Of a stretch of 64,000 bases of DNA, positions 43,758 to 54,765 are shown piece after piece (positions within the stretch are counted from its first letter, which is position 1; the number at the start of each line of letters is the position of its first letter). Both the position numbers and the translations under genes were made by a program. The notes under the pieces are model-generated. The model worked only from the letters and a program-made list of their open reading frames with translations. It was not told the DNA's origin and did not search any database. The DNA comes from Spodoptera frugiperda (lineage: Eukaryota; Arthropoda; Insecta; Lepidoptera; Noctuidae), in the NCBI RefSeq assembly GCF_023101765.2, contig NC_064238.1:1920001-1984000 (forward strand), written 5' to 3'.

Positions 43758-46007
43758 TATCATCTGTAGTGTCGAAACTATAATAGACTTCCTCATTCTG
43801 TCCTGTGTTCGATGATTATGCTTTATCTTCTTTTAGTCGTGAATAGAAAAGTGACGAGTACATAATATTTATCCAGTTATTAGTTCCTGTAAAACAAGAT
43901 AAAATTTTCTGATTTCACAAAACTTTTTCATGAGTTAATAATCCACCAAAGACCCCTAATTCTGTCCTAATAAAGCAAACTTTTTTACGAAGTACCTACC
44001 TAAGTAGGTACAATAGGAAACAAAAGTTTTACAACTTCCCGAAAACAAAATATCGTATTGTCTACATTTCAGTTTTAACAAGATATCCATAACAATTAAA
44101 GTAGGGGCCGTCAAAAAGTTTTAACGACTGCTTCGATCCACTTTGTAAAAAAAAAATGTTAGGAAGGAAACAGCGATTGAATAAGAGTTGTCAAAGAAAT
44201 ACCTACCTGCCCCCTCTTCTTGTATTTTGAGTTAAGATTAGGCTGTGTACTCACTAAGCGATGATTTGTTTACTACATGGCTTTTTTCTTTTATTCATAA
44301 TTATGTTACAAAACAACAGCAGTTGTGTAACATAAGAAAAATGTGTATTTGCTTTGGAAGTAAAAACGTATTGAAAAGAAAAGTAAGTATTAAATTAACA
44401 AATTTCATTTTGAATACGTTTCATTTAACGTTAAGAGACTTTAAGGTGTAAATCCCTCTTCTCTGTTTATAAAAGAAAAACACACCTACCGAATTGAGAA
44501 CCTCCTCCTTTTTAGGAAGTCGGTAAACAATAAAACAATTTATGAAGATCATTGCGTTTGATATCTATACTACCTCGCACCTCATACACATAGAAACGTC
44601 ACGTCATGAGCACAAAAAAGATATTCGTTAAGACGAATTCAAGAGGAAAAAATCGTCTTGTGAATAGAAACCTTTATCCTACTGAGCCTTGGGATATTTT
44701 TTCCTACGCTTTATAATTACAACAACTTTCGGAGAAGTCGTGTTAATTTGATCGCAGAGGTCGAATTGCCTTTTCAGTTCTTTTACCAGAACTCGGATAA
44801 AGTACTTAAGGGTCCGAAACTAAGAGTTCGGGAGTTCGTGTATTGTGCGTCCATTTTTCATGCGTATTATGCTCATGGACTCCGTTGTAAACTTTCATTT
44901 AGGTTTAAGGAGGGTTTATTTGGACGATAAATTGCTTTTAAAAGGTCCAATGCGTTTCAACATCAACCGATTCTACTTTGACCATTAACCCAATTAGACC
45001 TTTTCAGCTATTAATCTTAGAGAGCGAGCAATTTCACCAACACAAATATGATAATGGAGATTTAAGGATACGAATATCCATTTATAATGTACCACATAAC
45101 GTAAAGGTCATATGTACTGTTAATTTACGTAATAGCTCAATAAAAGACCTTGTTTCCGCTAATAGGCTCTGTTTTGTATATGAAACAAATACCCAAAAGG
45201 GCTATAACTCATGACGAGCGCTCCGCGTAATACCAAAAATGTTAGGAATGACCGAACCGTTGCCGCGTTGGTCCATTTATTTGAGCCAGCGTTAAAATTA
45301 TTCCGATAGTGTTTCAAATTTTAATATTTTGATGGAGGTTTTTTATGTGTCAATTTGCACGATTACTTTTTAATGTTATTGATATATTTGTGACGACATA
45401 TGTTGGAACCTAATTCAAAAGCGAGGATAAAGTGAACTTAAAAAATAAAAATGAAAACATATTTAATGTAATATATTTTTAACGTAAATTTTGTTAGTGT
45501 AGCATATATTTCTTTACTAAAAAGAACTTTATTAACAACTACCCAAGGTCGTATATCTGCGGTGTAAATGTTCTCTTTATTGCTTTGATAAAACTATGGT
45601 AGTACTATATTATACCCTGCAGTCCACTAATTGCGAGACAGAATAAAGAGCAGTGTGCATTAGATGTTTATCACGTCGACAAGATGTAAGTAAACTTCTC
45701 GAGTGTCGTTACTACTACTTGTTCTGTAAAAGTAGTTTTGTTTGCTAGAAATAAATGGAATTGTATTCTGAAACTTTCTTTAAAATTTACTCTGTGTTCC
45801 CTAAAAACTCAGTTTTGTTACATTATCTTATCGTTAGTACCGTTAGTAGTACAAGATGAAGACGTGATTGTCTTGTGTGGGAACTCTCTGTTACTATGCA
45901 CTGGGTACAAACAAAACCAACGAATGCAAAATTTTTGTTACGATATTCAATGATTTCAAACTTAAAAGATGTATTTTCAGTGATTATATCAAATAGTGAT
46001 CGTCATT
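43758..46007. other. Noncoding stretch with a complex block at 44700-45310
   Basis: The block 44700-45310 is mixed in composition with long stop-poor segments (44748-44930, 44978-45214) but no domain and no clear splice sites. It contains ACCCAATTAGACC, CGAATATCCATTTATAATG and CGAGCGCTCCGCG. Best read as a candidate cluster of conserved noncoding elements. At 45627-45687 an acceptor-like CCCTGCAG and a donor GAT|GTAAGT bracket 61 nt, a weak exon candidate. Confidence 0.35.
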
Positions 46008-46290
46008 GTGGCCCGGAGATTTAAGACGCCCGCTTCTCATGCATGAGGGTACGGGTTTAAAGCTTACCAACAACAAGTACCAATGTAGCTTTTTCCGAGT
46101 TATATAATATGTACTTTCTATTATTATTTAGATACCACTGACAAACAGTGAAGGAAAACATCGTAAGGAAACCTGGGCTTATAATTTTTAATTATAAGTT
46201 TAACATCGCCAACCCGCATTGAGGAAACCTTCTCCGTGCGAGAAGAGGCATTTGGTCAGCAGTGGCTACTTATAAGCTGTTGATGTCGGT
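46008..46290 (+). repeat. tRNA-derived SINE, type T3
   Basis: A-box TGTGGCCCGGAGATTTAAG, degraded B-box GGGTTTAAAGCT, then the body GTGAAGGAAAACATCGTAAG, GAAACCTGGGCTTATAATTT, CGCCAACCCGCATTGAGG and a CAGCAGTGGCTACTTATAAG tail. Matches 57817-58135. Confidence 0.8.
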
Positions 46291-47062
46291 GGTGATGGTG
46301 ATATTAAATGAGAGTTTAGAAGCTAAATAAATACTTAAATATAAAGTCAATTCAATGATTTCCAATACAATGCCTATCTATGTATGTCAACAATATTGTG
46401 AACTTCCAATGCTGATGTTTCATTAGCACAACCAAAATGCATATGAGGTAAGAATGGGTACGCTACAAAAACTTACTCAATAGTCCATTGCAGATGTTTA
46501 GAAAACTTTTCGTCGTTAGCAACAGAGTTTGAAACATTTTTATTTTAAGTATATCTCACGAATTCATTACGGTAAAACTGATACGGCCAAAAGTGTACGT
46601 AACTAAAAACAACTCGAATGAATTGGTCAGTTTTTCGTTTAATTTAACTGAAAACGTTGTTTTTGAAGCAGTTTGTAACGTCACGAAGTTCGGGCAACGC
46701 CAACGGTCCGTCTGCCAACTTCGTGTAGTTTCCACTGGTCTTCTTTCGGCTGTGGCTTCGTTTTTTTTTTGTACGGCCATTTTCGGGTTTTCGGCAAAAA
46801 AAGTTTTCGGAAATTTTCTTTTTTTGGACAAGAAAGTTAGTTATGTTAGGTTTTGTTATTAACAAAGTTCTCTATACTTTTAACTAGTGTTTAATATGAT
46901 TTTGTTTTATTATTCGCTTCAACAGAAAATATGGCGTAAATTTTCATTTGTGGGGCATGGACAATGGTACTGGTGAACCAGTAAATAAACTACTAACTCA
47001 CGTCACTTCAAGAACACAATAGTATCATGCATCTAATGGTAACATTTTTAGTGGAATAGTTG
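46291..47062. other. Noncoding stretch with an ORF-rich patch at 46560-46865
   Basis: In 46556-46865 both strands are open (91 codons minus, 89 plus). The minus reading contains MAVQKKNEATAERRPVETTR, which looks protein-like, but splice and promoter context are lacking and the patch has poly-T/A runs. Could be a promoter region, an old element, or an exon; undecided. Confidence 0.25.
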
Positions 47063-47162
47063 GCAAACGAGCAGATGGGTCACCTGATGGTAAGCGATCA
47101 GCGCCGCTCATGGACACCCGCAACACCAGAGGAGTCACAAGTGCGTTGCCGGCCCTTTAAAA
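47063..47162 (-). repeat. Family A 3' part (reverse)
   Basis: GTCACCTGATGGTAAGCGAT, CAGCGCCGCTCATGGACACC, AGTGCGTTGCCGGCCCTTT. Truncated at the 5' side. Confidence 0.8.
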
Positions 47163-47379
47163 AGAAGTACGCTCTTACATTACTGCAACAAATAACAGCA
47201 TACTTAATTCAAGAACATTAAACCCAAAACTTTCTTTAAAAGAGAACTCGAATAAATTCTTACTCACTGAAAAGTATAACAAAATCGCACCACTCACTTC
47301 AAATAAAACGCCAAAAGGCGTCCATTGGCGAAATTTTAAATACTTATTCTGTAAACGTCTCTCGAAACTTAGTTGGCGA
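47163..47379. other. Noncoding spacer
   Basis: AT-rich; a GTCCATTGGCG site (CCAAT-like) near 47318 may belong to the promoter that follows. Confidence 0.4.
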
Positions 47380-47472
47380 GTTGAGATAACTCGAGTGCTG
47401 AGTGAGTATCCATCTATCTGTGTGCGTCAATCGCGTGTGGAAAGTGAAAAGTTTCCACGTGATAAAGTGAAC
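47380..47472 (+). promoter_or_regulatory. Candidate promoter and noncoding first exon
   Basis: A sudden change to GC-balanced, purine-rich sequence: TTAGTTGGCGAGTTGAGATA, CTGTGTGCGTCAATCGCGTG, GAAAGTGAAAAGTTTCCACG, TGATAAAGTGAAC|GTGAGT. Runs of GTGAAAAGTG and GTGAAGTG are typical of insect 5' UTRs, and the GTGAGT at 47473 is a good donor. There is no ATG in the block, so it would be a noncoding leader exon. Its gene would extend rightward; no downstream exon was found. Confidence 0.3.
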
Positions 47473-49094
47473 GTGAGTTGAAGTTGTGAAGTCAGAATAC
47501 TACTGCTGTTGACTTGGATGTGCTATGATAGACATTTTTATAATATTGTGAACCTTTTTTTTACTTTTTCATTCAATAGTGTTGGCTGTACCTTATAAAT
47601 TATTTGTGTTTCCTAATATTTGAAGGAATCTTAAATTTCGGAGAAAACAAGTCGGTCTTTCACGGAATTATTTTTCTAAGAAACATAAAGTTAATGAACT
47701 TTTGATTATGACTTTTTCTGAAGTCTTTTCGCCTTTTTATTTTATGTGTAGATCAAGAGTCATTATTACTGCACTTTATTATAAATTTTGTTGTAGGTAT
47801 CAATATGAAATTCCTATTCATTATTGACAATTAAAACTATTTAACCGTAGGTATGTATATTTACCACAGAAAAAAACTTATAACAATATTATGACCATAT
47901 AAAGAAATAATTTCTTTATATTCATTAACTTCAACAAAATTGTAAACATAACCTAAAAATATAAATAAAATACCTCATCCAAAAATTCTTTAGCTAGCAC
48001 TCCAACGGTATCACTCTTAGCGTTCTGAATTTTTAAGAAGCCCAGTTCACCGATGCTTTCAACGAGTTCCCTCAGAAGGAACCCTCACTCTTCACTCCGA
48101 ACTCCGGGAGTCCTTAGTAACTTGCCTCGATTTACATAACACGCGTAATGCAGAAGCAACTTTGGTTTTCCTTTCGATTCTTGCTTTTCTTTCAACGTGT
48201 TCAAATTGGTACTTTTTCGTGTAAACTTTGGAAATTGAGGATAATTTTTGCTCTGTGATATTTATTTATTAGATAGCGAAGTAATAACATTTTAATATTG
48301 CATGATAAAGAAGGAGGCATTAGTTTTTTTCATATTTAAGCAGCGAATTCAAACAGCTTCGTTTTTCTTTTTTTAATTGGGAATCACCTTCAATTTTCTT
48401 CACCGCCTCCATTTTCTAAATCAGATAATATCCCTAACACCTTCTCCTAATTTTAAAAAATACTATACTGAAAACCGCATCAAAATCGATTTAGCCAAAC
48501 GCGAGATAATCGCACACAAACTTACATGCATACACATACATACAGATCAAATTGAGAACCTCCTGTTTTAGATCGGTTAAAAAATTTAAGTACTTTTTTA
48601 AACAAACAATTTATAGTGAGTTTAGGACGAATAGCAAATTAACTCACCAATTTTTTTTTACTCTTGACTGCTCATTTGTTAACATATCACCAACGTTTAA
48701 TTCCTTTACTTTTTAACTGGTCTAAATAACTCTATATAGAGAGATATTTTGATCTATCATTTGACCACTCCCCTGTAGCAGGAGATGGACGACAATATCA
48801 TTACTATTGCAGAATCAAATTAGTGATCAGTCGCAAACACAAAGCCAGTCATCTAGTTATGCAGGTCAGAGGAGGACGCTCAGACTAATCAACAACTGAG
48901 ACAGTCTTGCTACCTAGCTTTGTTACACTGGCTTTTGCTGCAGTTTCGCTTACGAAAATTGTAGGTAGGTACTTTATGTTTGAAGGAGAGAGATGGAAGT
49001 ATCCAATGAATACGTTTTGGGCATCTTTTGATCACAAATTCCCGGCAGAATATAGAAACGTATTTGATTCACTAACTTTTATCAAAATTTTACC
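47473..49094. other. Noncoding stretch
   Basis: A mixed patch at 48020-48150 includes GAAGGAACCCTCACTCTTCA and GAACTCCGGGAGTCCTTAG, possibly conserved. The ORFs at 48377-48571 and 48907-49125 have no support. Confidence 0.45.
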
Positions 49095-49290
49095 TATGGC
49101 CTCTTCTCCCGTGGAGAAGTTTTGAGAATTAACTCTTCGTGTGGCGGAACGCGGATCCACACGAAATACAATGTGTTTGGTATACGAGAAACAACACGCT
49201 TGCTCAAGGCGGGTTGGCGATTTCAATATTATATTTAGAAATTATAACCTTAGGTTGCTTCACGATGTTTTCCTTCAAAAATTTACCATG
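49095..49290 (-). repeat. tRNA-derived SINE, type T3, 3' half (reverse)
   Basis: On the minus strand: TTGAAGGAAAACATCGTGAA, TATAATTTCTAAATATAATA, ATCGCCAACCCGCCTTGAGC, CACGGGAGAAGAGGCCATAG. The tRNA-like head is missing. Confidence 0.7.
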
Positions 49291-49924
49291 ATGTTAACTT
49301 CACTAACAAAACCGCACACATACTTCAAACAGAATCTACACTGATACTTCAAATAAATTAGATACCTATTACAACCATACTTAACAGCTAGGCAACTAAG
49401 ATTAACTAAAAATCAATGTTATCTCTCAACGTTCAACCGTTCACACGTACCAGGGCTGCACGAGCCGATGGAGTGTCACAAATGAATGCGGTCAAGCGTC
49501 ACTGCATCCGCCACAACTCCGCAGATAACTAACAAGACGAAAACAACTGGAACGGTTTTCAACAAATTCAGGACTACCAGCGAACTTGATAGCAAATTAT
49601 GTTTGCTTCGTTAAATCGATGTTAATTTTGATTAAAATATTTCGGGTGTTTTGTTGATGAGTTTCAAAGATATCCGGGTGGTATTGATTTGTGTATTGAA
49701 GTTTGTTTATGTTTTATAGACAGGAATTTGATGAAATTAGTTGAAATTATCTTTAAGAGAAATCGTTCATTTTAATCTTCTGTTTAAAATATTGTGTATA
49801 AATGGTAGACAGATACCAAGGTAAACCTCGTAAAAAGATGAAAACAGAGTGTAAGCTTTACTTTGGCATCATGACATCATTAAATCTACATTTCACCACT
49901 ATATTTTTTTATGGAATTAAACCG
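49291..49924. other. Noncoding stretch
   Basis: Nothing recognised apart from a GC-richer patch near 49450-49540. Confidence 0.5.
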
Positions 49925-49982
49925 ATAAACAAACTGAAGGATCACTTGTTAGTAAGCAATCAGCACCATCCATGGACATTAG
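49925..49982 (-). repeat. Family A repeat, part 1 of a copy split by the hAT element
   Basis: AAGGATCACTTGTTAGTAAG, CAATCAGCACCATCCATGGA. It continues on the other side of the insertion at 51494. Confidence 0.75.
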
Positions 49983-50402
49983 CAGAGGCGGCCTTAGGGG
50001 TGGCGAACAGGGCAATTGCCCGGGGCCTCGCTCTTGCAAGGGCCTCGCGCTACACAAACCAAGCAAATTTAAAAAAATTTAGATTTTTTTTTACTTTTTA
50101 TTTTGATCCTTAATTACTTATTCAGGTTATAACATAGCGGTAAATTAAAATAAAGTTAGTTACTCAACAAATTCCATTAAAATTACTAAAACAGCTTTAA
50201 TTTTACAATAATGTCTTGGCAGTGTACTTCCAACGCATTTGTTGCAAAATTACAATAGAAATTTCTAACAGTGTAATTGATAGTACTTGAATATCGCGCC
50301 TCAAAATACTTGAAGATCTGTTTGTTAATCGTATAGCATTCGGTTTAGCTCGGGAGTCGAGACAGTTAATGTTCTGCTATTCTATCTCTCGGGGAATCCC
50401 CG

Positions 50403-50828
50403 CGTTTCATTTCGTTCGTCAACTCTTATCACCTTGGAATTATTTTACTTACAATATGAGTTACAAAGTCGTTGCTGTACCGTAAATATCTTTCAATTTT
50501 ACGTTCTTATAGTATTTAAAGTATTGAGTGAGCTGGAAAAGTGTAAAATATAGTACCTATTTGAAGTATTGAGTAAGCTAAAAAAGTGTAAAAAACTGTG
50601 TGATACTTAAAAAATATTTCTGGCTGTTTAATGCGAAACAATACAAGATTTACGAAATGAGTTCGCGTGATCGTGATGTCGGTAGAAAATTTGAGTCAGG
50701 TAGTTCAAAAAAGAAACGAGCTATCAAAAGAAAGCAGGTACAAGAAAATCTACGTGGATTTTCTTGTACCTGCTTTCTGTAAGTAAAATAATTTCAAGGT
50801 GATAAGAGTTGACGAACGAAATGAAACG
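50403..50828. repeat. Nested inverted repeats inside the hAT
   Basis: 50403-50452 is inverted at 50779-50828 (50 bp, one mismatch), and 50729-50750 is inverted at 50757-50778 (22 bp, 6-nt loop). The segment 50757-50828 is therefore one inverted copy of two pieces that lie 276 bp apart on the left. It marks the place where the transposase middle was lost. Confidence 0.9.
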
Positions 50829-51244
50829 TGTAACATGTACAATACAAAAAGATTAAAGGAAATTAGTGATAATGAACTTTTTAAACGATGCAGCGACTTG
50901 CAAATATCTATGACAGTAGTAGAATCATGTGATATTGGTGGACATGAATTGTACGAAGAACTGAATATGTTCATTCGTGTGTATGAAGGAAACGACGACA
51001 TTATCTCGGTGCTGAAATACATAATAGAAAAAAATTAACCGAAGTTTACCCCACTATCGAAATAGTCCTGAGAATTATTGCCACCACACCTGTTACAGTT
51101 GCGTCTGCCAAAAGGAGTTTTTCGAGGCTTAAAATCATTAAAACATATTTGAGGAATTCGATGATACAAGATCGGCTTTCAGCCCTTGCTATTCTTTCCA
51201 TCGAAAATGACGTAGCTCATTCGTTAGATTATTGTTTTAATTAA
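50657..51244 (+). pseudogene. hAT transposase (ZMYM1/TTF-type) remnant
   Basis: The N-terminal piece at 50657-50756 reads MSSRDRDVGRKFESGSSKKK then RAIKRKQVQENLRGF, like the basic start of TTF/ZMYM1-type hAT proteins (K-SG--KR-KK--). The C-terminal part runs from 50799 (NTKRLKEISDNELFKRCSDL, ESCDIGGHELYEELNMF) to a stop at 51036-51038 and continues in another frame as EVYPTIEIVLRIIATTPVTV, ASAKRSFSRLKIIKTYLRNS and MIQDRLSALAILSIEND, which is the conserved hAT dimerisation region. The zinc-finger and catalytic DDE portions are deleted. There is at least one frameshift, so it is non-functional. Confidence 0.85.
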
Positions 51245-51493
51245 AAATTTTAGTCTTAGGAAAAGTCGCAAATATCAATTTAAAAATGTATCATCTCTGT
51301 ATTTGTTAATTTTGCAAATCTTTTAAAACTCAAATTTTATTTATTTGTATAACTTCAGTATTTCTCGTCAAACATAACAAGTACCTAAACCAAACAACCA
51401 GACCTACTTTCGCATCACATACTTTTTACGAAGGACAAAGGGCCTCGCAAAGACCTGCCGCCCGGAGCCTCGCAATGGGTAAGGCCGCCGCTG

Positions 51494-51610
51494 GACAGGG
51501 ACACCCGAAACACTAGAGGCGTTACTAGTGCGTTACCGGACTTTTGGTGGTTAGGAATTTGAGGATTGTTGGGAGGTTTATGAATTTGGCAACCTCAGTC
51601 ATACAACAAA
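51494..51610 (-). repeat. Family A repeat, part 2 of the split copy
   Basis: GGACACCCGAAACACTAGAG, GCGTTACTAGTGCGTTACCG, TTTTGGTGGTTAGGAATTTG, then CAACCTCAGTCATACAAC. Completes the copy begun at 49925. Confidence 0.8.
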
Positions 51611-51654
51611 CCACAACGTAAGCGTTATTTTACGTTCACTTTAATTTGAAACAT

Positions 51655-51855
51655 TTATAATAAGACTAGCTACTTCCGCGCGGTTTCACCCGCTCTGTTT
51701 AGCTCCTATTATTCATAGCGTGATGTTTAATAGCCTATAGCCTAGACTTCCTTGATAAATGCACTATCCAACATAAAAATAATTATTCAAATCGGACCAG
51801 TAGTTCCGGAGATTAGCGCGTTAAAACAAACAAACTCTTTAGCTTTATAACATTA
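51655..51855 (+). repeat. Dispersed lepidopteran repeat (family E)
   Basis: GACTAGCTACTTCCGCGCGG, TAGCCTATAGCCTAGACTTC, AAATCGGACCAGTAGTTCCG, GAGATTAGCGCGTTAAAACA, ending ATTAGTATAGATA. A reverse copy lies at 55255-55425 and a diverged forward one at 63308-63482. Confidence 0.65.
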
Positions 51856-51971
51856 GTATAGATAATTTTCATTAACTAACAATACACACGGTAACCACAA
51901 ATAGCAAAACATACATAAACCACATCCAAATATTGACAACGAAAAGTAAAATTAATTAACACTTCTCTCTA

Positions 51972-52250
51972 ATTACAGCCTCGTTGGTCGAGAGGTCACA
52001 AGTGTGATTGTCCAGCAAGAGGTCCCTGGTTCGATTCCCAGGTTGGGCAAAGTATCTGGGCTTTTTTCGGTTTATTGAAAATTTCTCAGTAGCAGCACAG
52101 AATCTGGAGTTGTGCCTAGTATATAGCAATAGGCTCACCCCCTATTACAGGGGACTTATAAAATAAATGGTGAAAAGTGGGTGTACATTGAACAGTGGCA
52201 TTACTTGCCATAATGTGCACCTCTGCCTACCCCTTTTGGGATTAAAGCCG
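51972..52250 (+). repeat. tRNA-derived SINE, type T1, best copy
   Basis: A-box CTCGTTGGTCGAGAGGTCA, B-box TGGTTCGATTCCCAGG, then TCTCAGTAGCAGCACAGAAT, TATAGCAATAGGCTCACCCC, GTGAAAAGTGGGTGTACATT, and a CTCTGCCTACCCCTTTTGG 3' end borrowed from LINE tails, finishing in ACGATACGAT. The 60-codon minus ORF is a shadow. Confidence 0.85.
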
Positions 52251-53062
52251 TGACGATACGATACTCCTCTAATTATTCAATACGTAATAATGACGAAGCA
52301 TAAATCCTCTTCTGTCGCATCCTTTGACAGATAGCTCAAGAGAAATAAATAGAGACAGTAAAGCTCCATTCACATGATGCAAGTTTTTTGCCTGTTGCAT
52401 AACTAGTAATTAATTGAAGCAATACATTACTTACATGGTCTAAACAATACATATTACAATACACATTCTTGATCTATAGTATGTAAGTTCTAATTTCTAA
52501 TTCTATCATAGTCCAGCTGTTTCTACATGCAAGACAAGCCTACATAATAATATTGTTTTATGTTAAACGGTTTTAATCAGCTCTATTCCATTAATCATTA
52601 AACAAATCCCATCGTTTGATATTCATGATATAAGTTGTGAAAAAGATTATATTTGATGAAGATTATGTGCACCAAATATCAGATCGATCTGTCATCAGGT
52701 AGATAGTAAAATTCTACTGACAAAATTTTACCCAAACAACTGGGGCAAGCTTGATAAAACCGTTGAATAATTAATGGTATCGTGTAAATGAGCCTTAATA
52801 GTGAAATGATACATTCGTGGCTCAGACTCGAACAGTTCTGAATAGTGAATGGGGATTCACTTCAACTGCAGCGCGGATCCGGCCATGAAGCATGATTTGT
52901 GGACCCTATTCAATGTTTGCACAAGTGACGCAATGTACGTACTATAATGTCAATGGACTTCGCTGTCTATCAATCAGAGGTTTTATTGTTTTTTGGTTTT
53001 AAAAAATACAATAAATAACTCAAAAATGTCACACTGTTAGCAGTGAAGACAGTGTTAAGCGT
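52251..53062. other. Noncoding stretch
   Basis: AT-rich; nothing recognised. Confidence 0.5.
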
Positions 53063-53273
53063 CCTTGCTAAGGTACCTTGGTTAGCCATCTGACCACCAC
53101 AGATGGGGCCCAGTAGGGCTGATGCCTTATCCGGAGCTGCGGACTACCTAGCAAGTTTACTGGGGCTCTGGCTCGAAAAGCAGGAGTAGGAACGGGGTGG
53201 TTTTTAGTTAGTAAGAGTCTGACACTCCCTCTCACTTCGCTCAGGGCGGGAGAAATCATTGGATGATTTTCCC
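53063..53273 (-). repeat. Family B repeat, longest copy (reverse)
   Basis: Extends beyond the others with CCACAGATGGGGCCCAGTAG, GGCTGATGCCTTATCCGGAG, then GCTGCGGACTACCTAGCAAG, GGAGTAGGAACGGGGTGGTT, GTCTGACACTCCCTCTCACT, GGCGGGAGAAATCATTGGAT. The ORF at 53068-53259 is a shadow. Confidence 0.85.
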
Positions 53274-53394
53274 CACTTTAAAAGAAAAGGTACTTTTCTT
53301 GACCAAGAATCACTTACACTTAACATTAAATTAACCAATATTATAATATTAAATTATGGAATAAATAAATAATACTACAATTAAATAATCTTCA

Positions 53395-53720
53395 ACGTAA
53401 TGTCGTTTTAATTTAAAATTATCCGTATCGCGATTCCTTTAGAATAAGAAAAGGCTTTCGACGACTTCTTAAGAATCGAATGCGAATTACTTTCCAATTC
53501 AGTCCTTTGTTTTAAATTGAAAATTCTTGGGGACGTTGTCGACGGTGGAAAGTCAAGTGGACGGGCTCAGACGGACGAGCGAGTCACTCTTATAATTGAT
53601 AACACTTTAAAACTCGTCAATAGAAAGATTTATATCATTGCTTTAATTGGTAGCTGTGATTTAAAATGTTCCTTTTACGAATCCATTTCCTCGGTTCGTG
53701 TTTTAATTAAATAGTTGGCT
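53395..53720. promoter_or_regulatory. Candidate conserved noncoding element
   Basis: A complex block between repeats: AATTATCCGTATCGCGATTC, GGACGTTGTCGACGGTGGAA, ACGGGCTCAGACGGACGAGC, TTTATATCATTGCTTTAATT, TTCCTCGGTTCGTGTTTTAA. No coding signal with splice support. Homeodomain-like AATTA sites present. Confidence 0.3.
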
Positions 53721-53779
53721 GGCTATTTGTTTTTTAAGACGTGTTACAAAAGTAAATTTTTTTTTGTTGTGAATTAAGA

Positions 53780-54010
53780 ATTATTGGTGTTTCGTTGTAT
53801 GAGTGAGGCCTCTTGCCACCCCTCCCAATCTTACCAATTCCCGATTCCCCAACAACCCTTAAATTTCTAACCCCCAAAAAGCCGGCAACGCATTTGTAAC
53901 GTCTCTGGTGGTTCGGGTGTTCATGGGCGGCGGCGATTAATTACCATACCGTCTGCTCCGTTTTTAGGTGATCTGTCTGATCGTTTACCGGCTTATACCA
54001 TAAAAAAACA
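53780..54010 (+). repeat. Family A repeat, 3' two-thirds
   Basis: GTGTTTCGTTGTATGAGTGA, CCGATTCCCCAACAACCCTT, GCCGGCAACGCATTTGTAAC, TGGGCGGCGGCGATT, then a doubled CCGTCTGCTC / CTGTCTGATCG segment and CCGGCTTATACCATAAAAAA. Confidence 0.85.
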
Positions 54011-54484
54011 ATGTTATAATCCATCACAAAATACAATGCCAATATTGGTATGTCAATTTTAATATTCAAGCTGTTTAATAACCTTTAGCAGAAAGATTGT
54101 CACAATTAACACTTTACTCCATATTACCAAAGTCTTCCTGAAACCATGTTCCAAAATTACAAATTATAATTTTAGCACCAAACACTTGCGTAAGGGCTAA
54201 TGTGAATGAATCCCTCCAGGGCAACTATTTTAGGAACGAGGTCAGAGGTCCGTGAGAGTGACCATAGTAAAACGAATCCCGAGAGAAATAAGTACTCGTG
54301 AGTAGAAAATGGTTTGGTAAATCGTCAGAATATTTTCAAGTTCTTTTTGTATAATTTACTTCAATGATGCTATAGTTAGTATTCCCATATAATTTTTGAA
54401 ACTTAAAGCTAGCACTTCTAAATCTTAGACATAATAATTATTATGGCAACTAGATTTATAGTAAAAATTACATGCAAATTGACG

Positions 54485-54765
54485 TAAGTGCAGGAGAGCC
54501 ATGCTTCTGCTCTGCTAGGCCGACTCAACCGGAGAGATACCATGATCTCACAATAAACTGAAAAACAGAAAACTTGCGCTGTGTTTTATTGTGTGAGAGA
54601 GTAACCGGAGGCCCAATTATTGCCAATCCCCGATTCCCCAACAACTCTTTAATTTCTAACGCACTTATAACGTCTCTGGTGTCCATGGGCGGCAGCAATT
54701 GTTTACCGGCTTACCTTAGGTGATCCGTCTGCTCGTTTACCGGCTTATACCATAAAAAAACACAA
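54485..54765 (+). repeat. Family A repeat, near full length with deletions
   Basis: GGAGAGCCATGCTTCTGCTC, CAACCGGAGAGATACCATGA, GTGTGAGAGAGTAACCGGAG, CCGATTCCCCAACAACTCTT, CCATGGGCGGCAGCAATTG, CCGGCTTATACCATAAAAAA. Like the previous copy it has a doubled end (CCGGCTTACC..CCGGCTTATACC). A TATA-rich microsatellite follows at 54778-54815. Confidence 0.85.

Larger units (their letters stand above)
49983..51493. mobile_element. Internally deleted hAT transposon
   Basis: TIRs: CAGAGGCGGCCTTA at 49983 and, inverted, CAGCGGCGGCCTTA ending at 51493 (one mismatch); CAGNGGCGGCCTTA is a familiar hAT terminus. The subterminal GCCTCGC words occur at both ends. It interrupts a family A repeat. The 8-bp target duplication is only partly preserved (GACATTAG at the left; GACACCCG a few bases beyond the right end). 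Length 1.5 kb against about 3 kb or more for an intact member. It holds two transposase remnants separated by inverted repeats. Confidence 0.85.
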
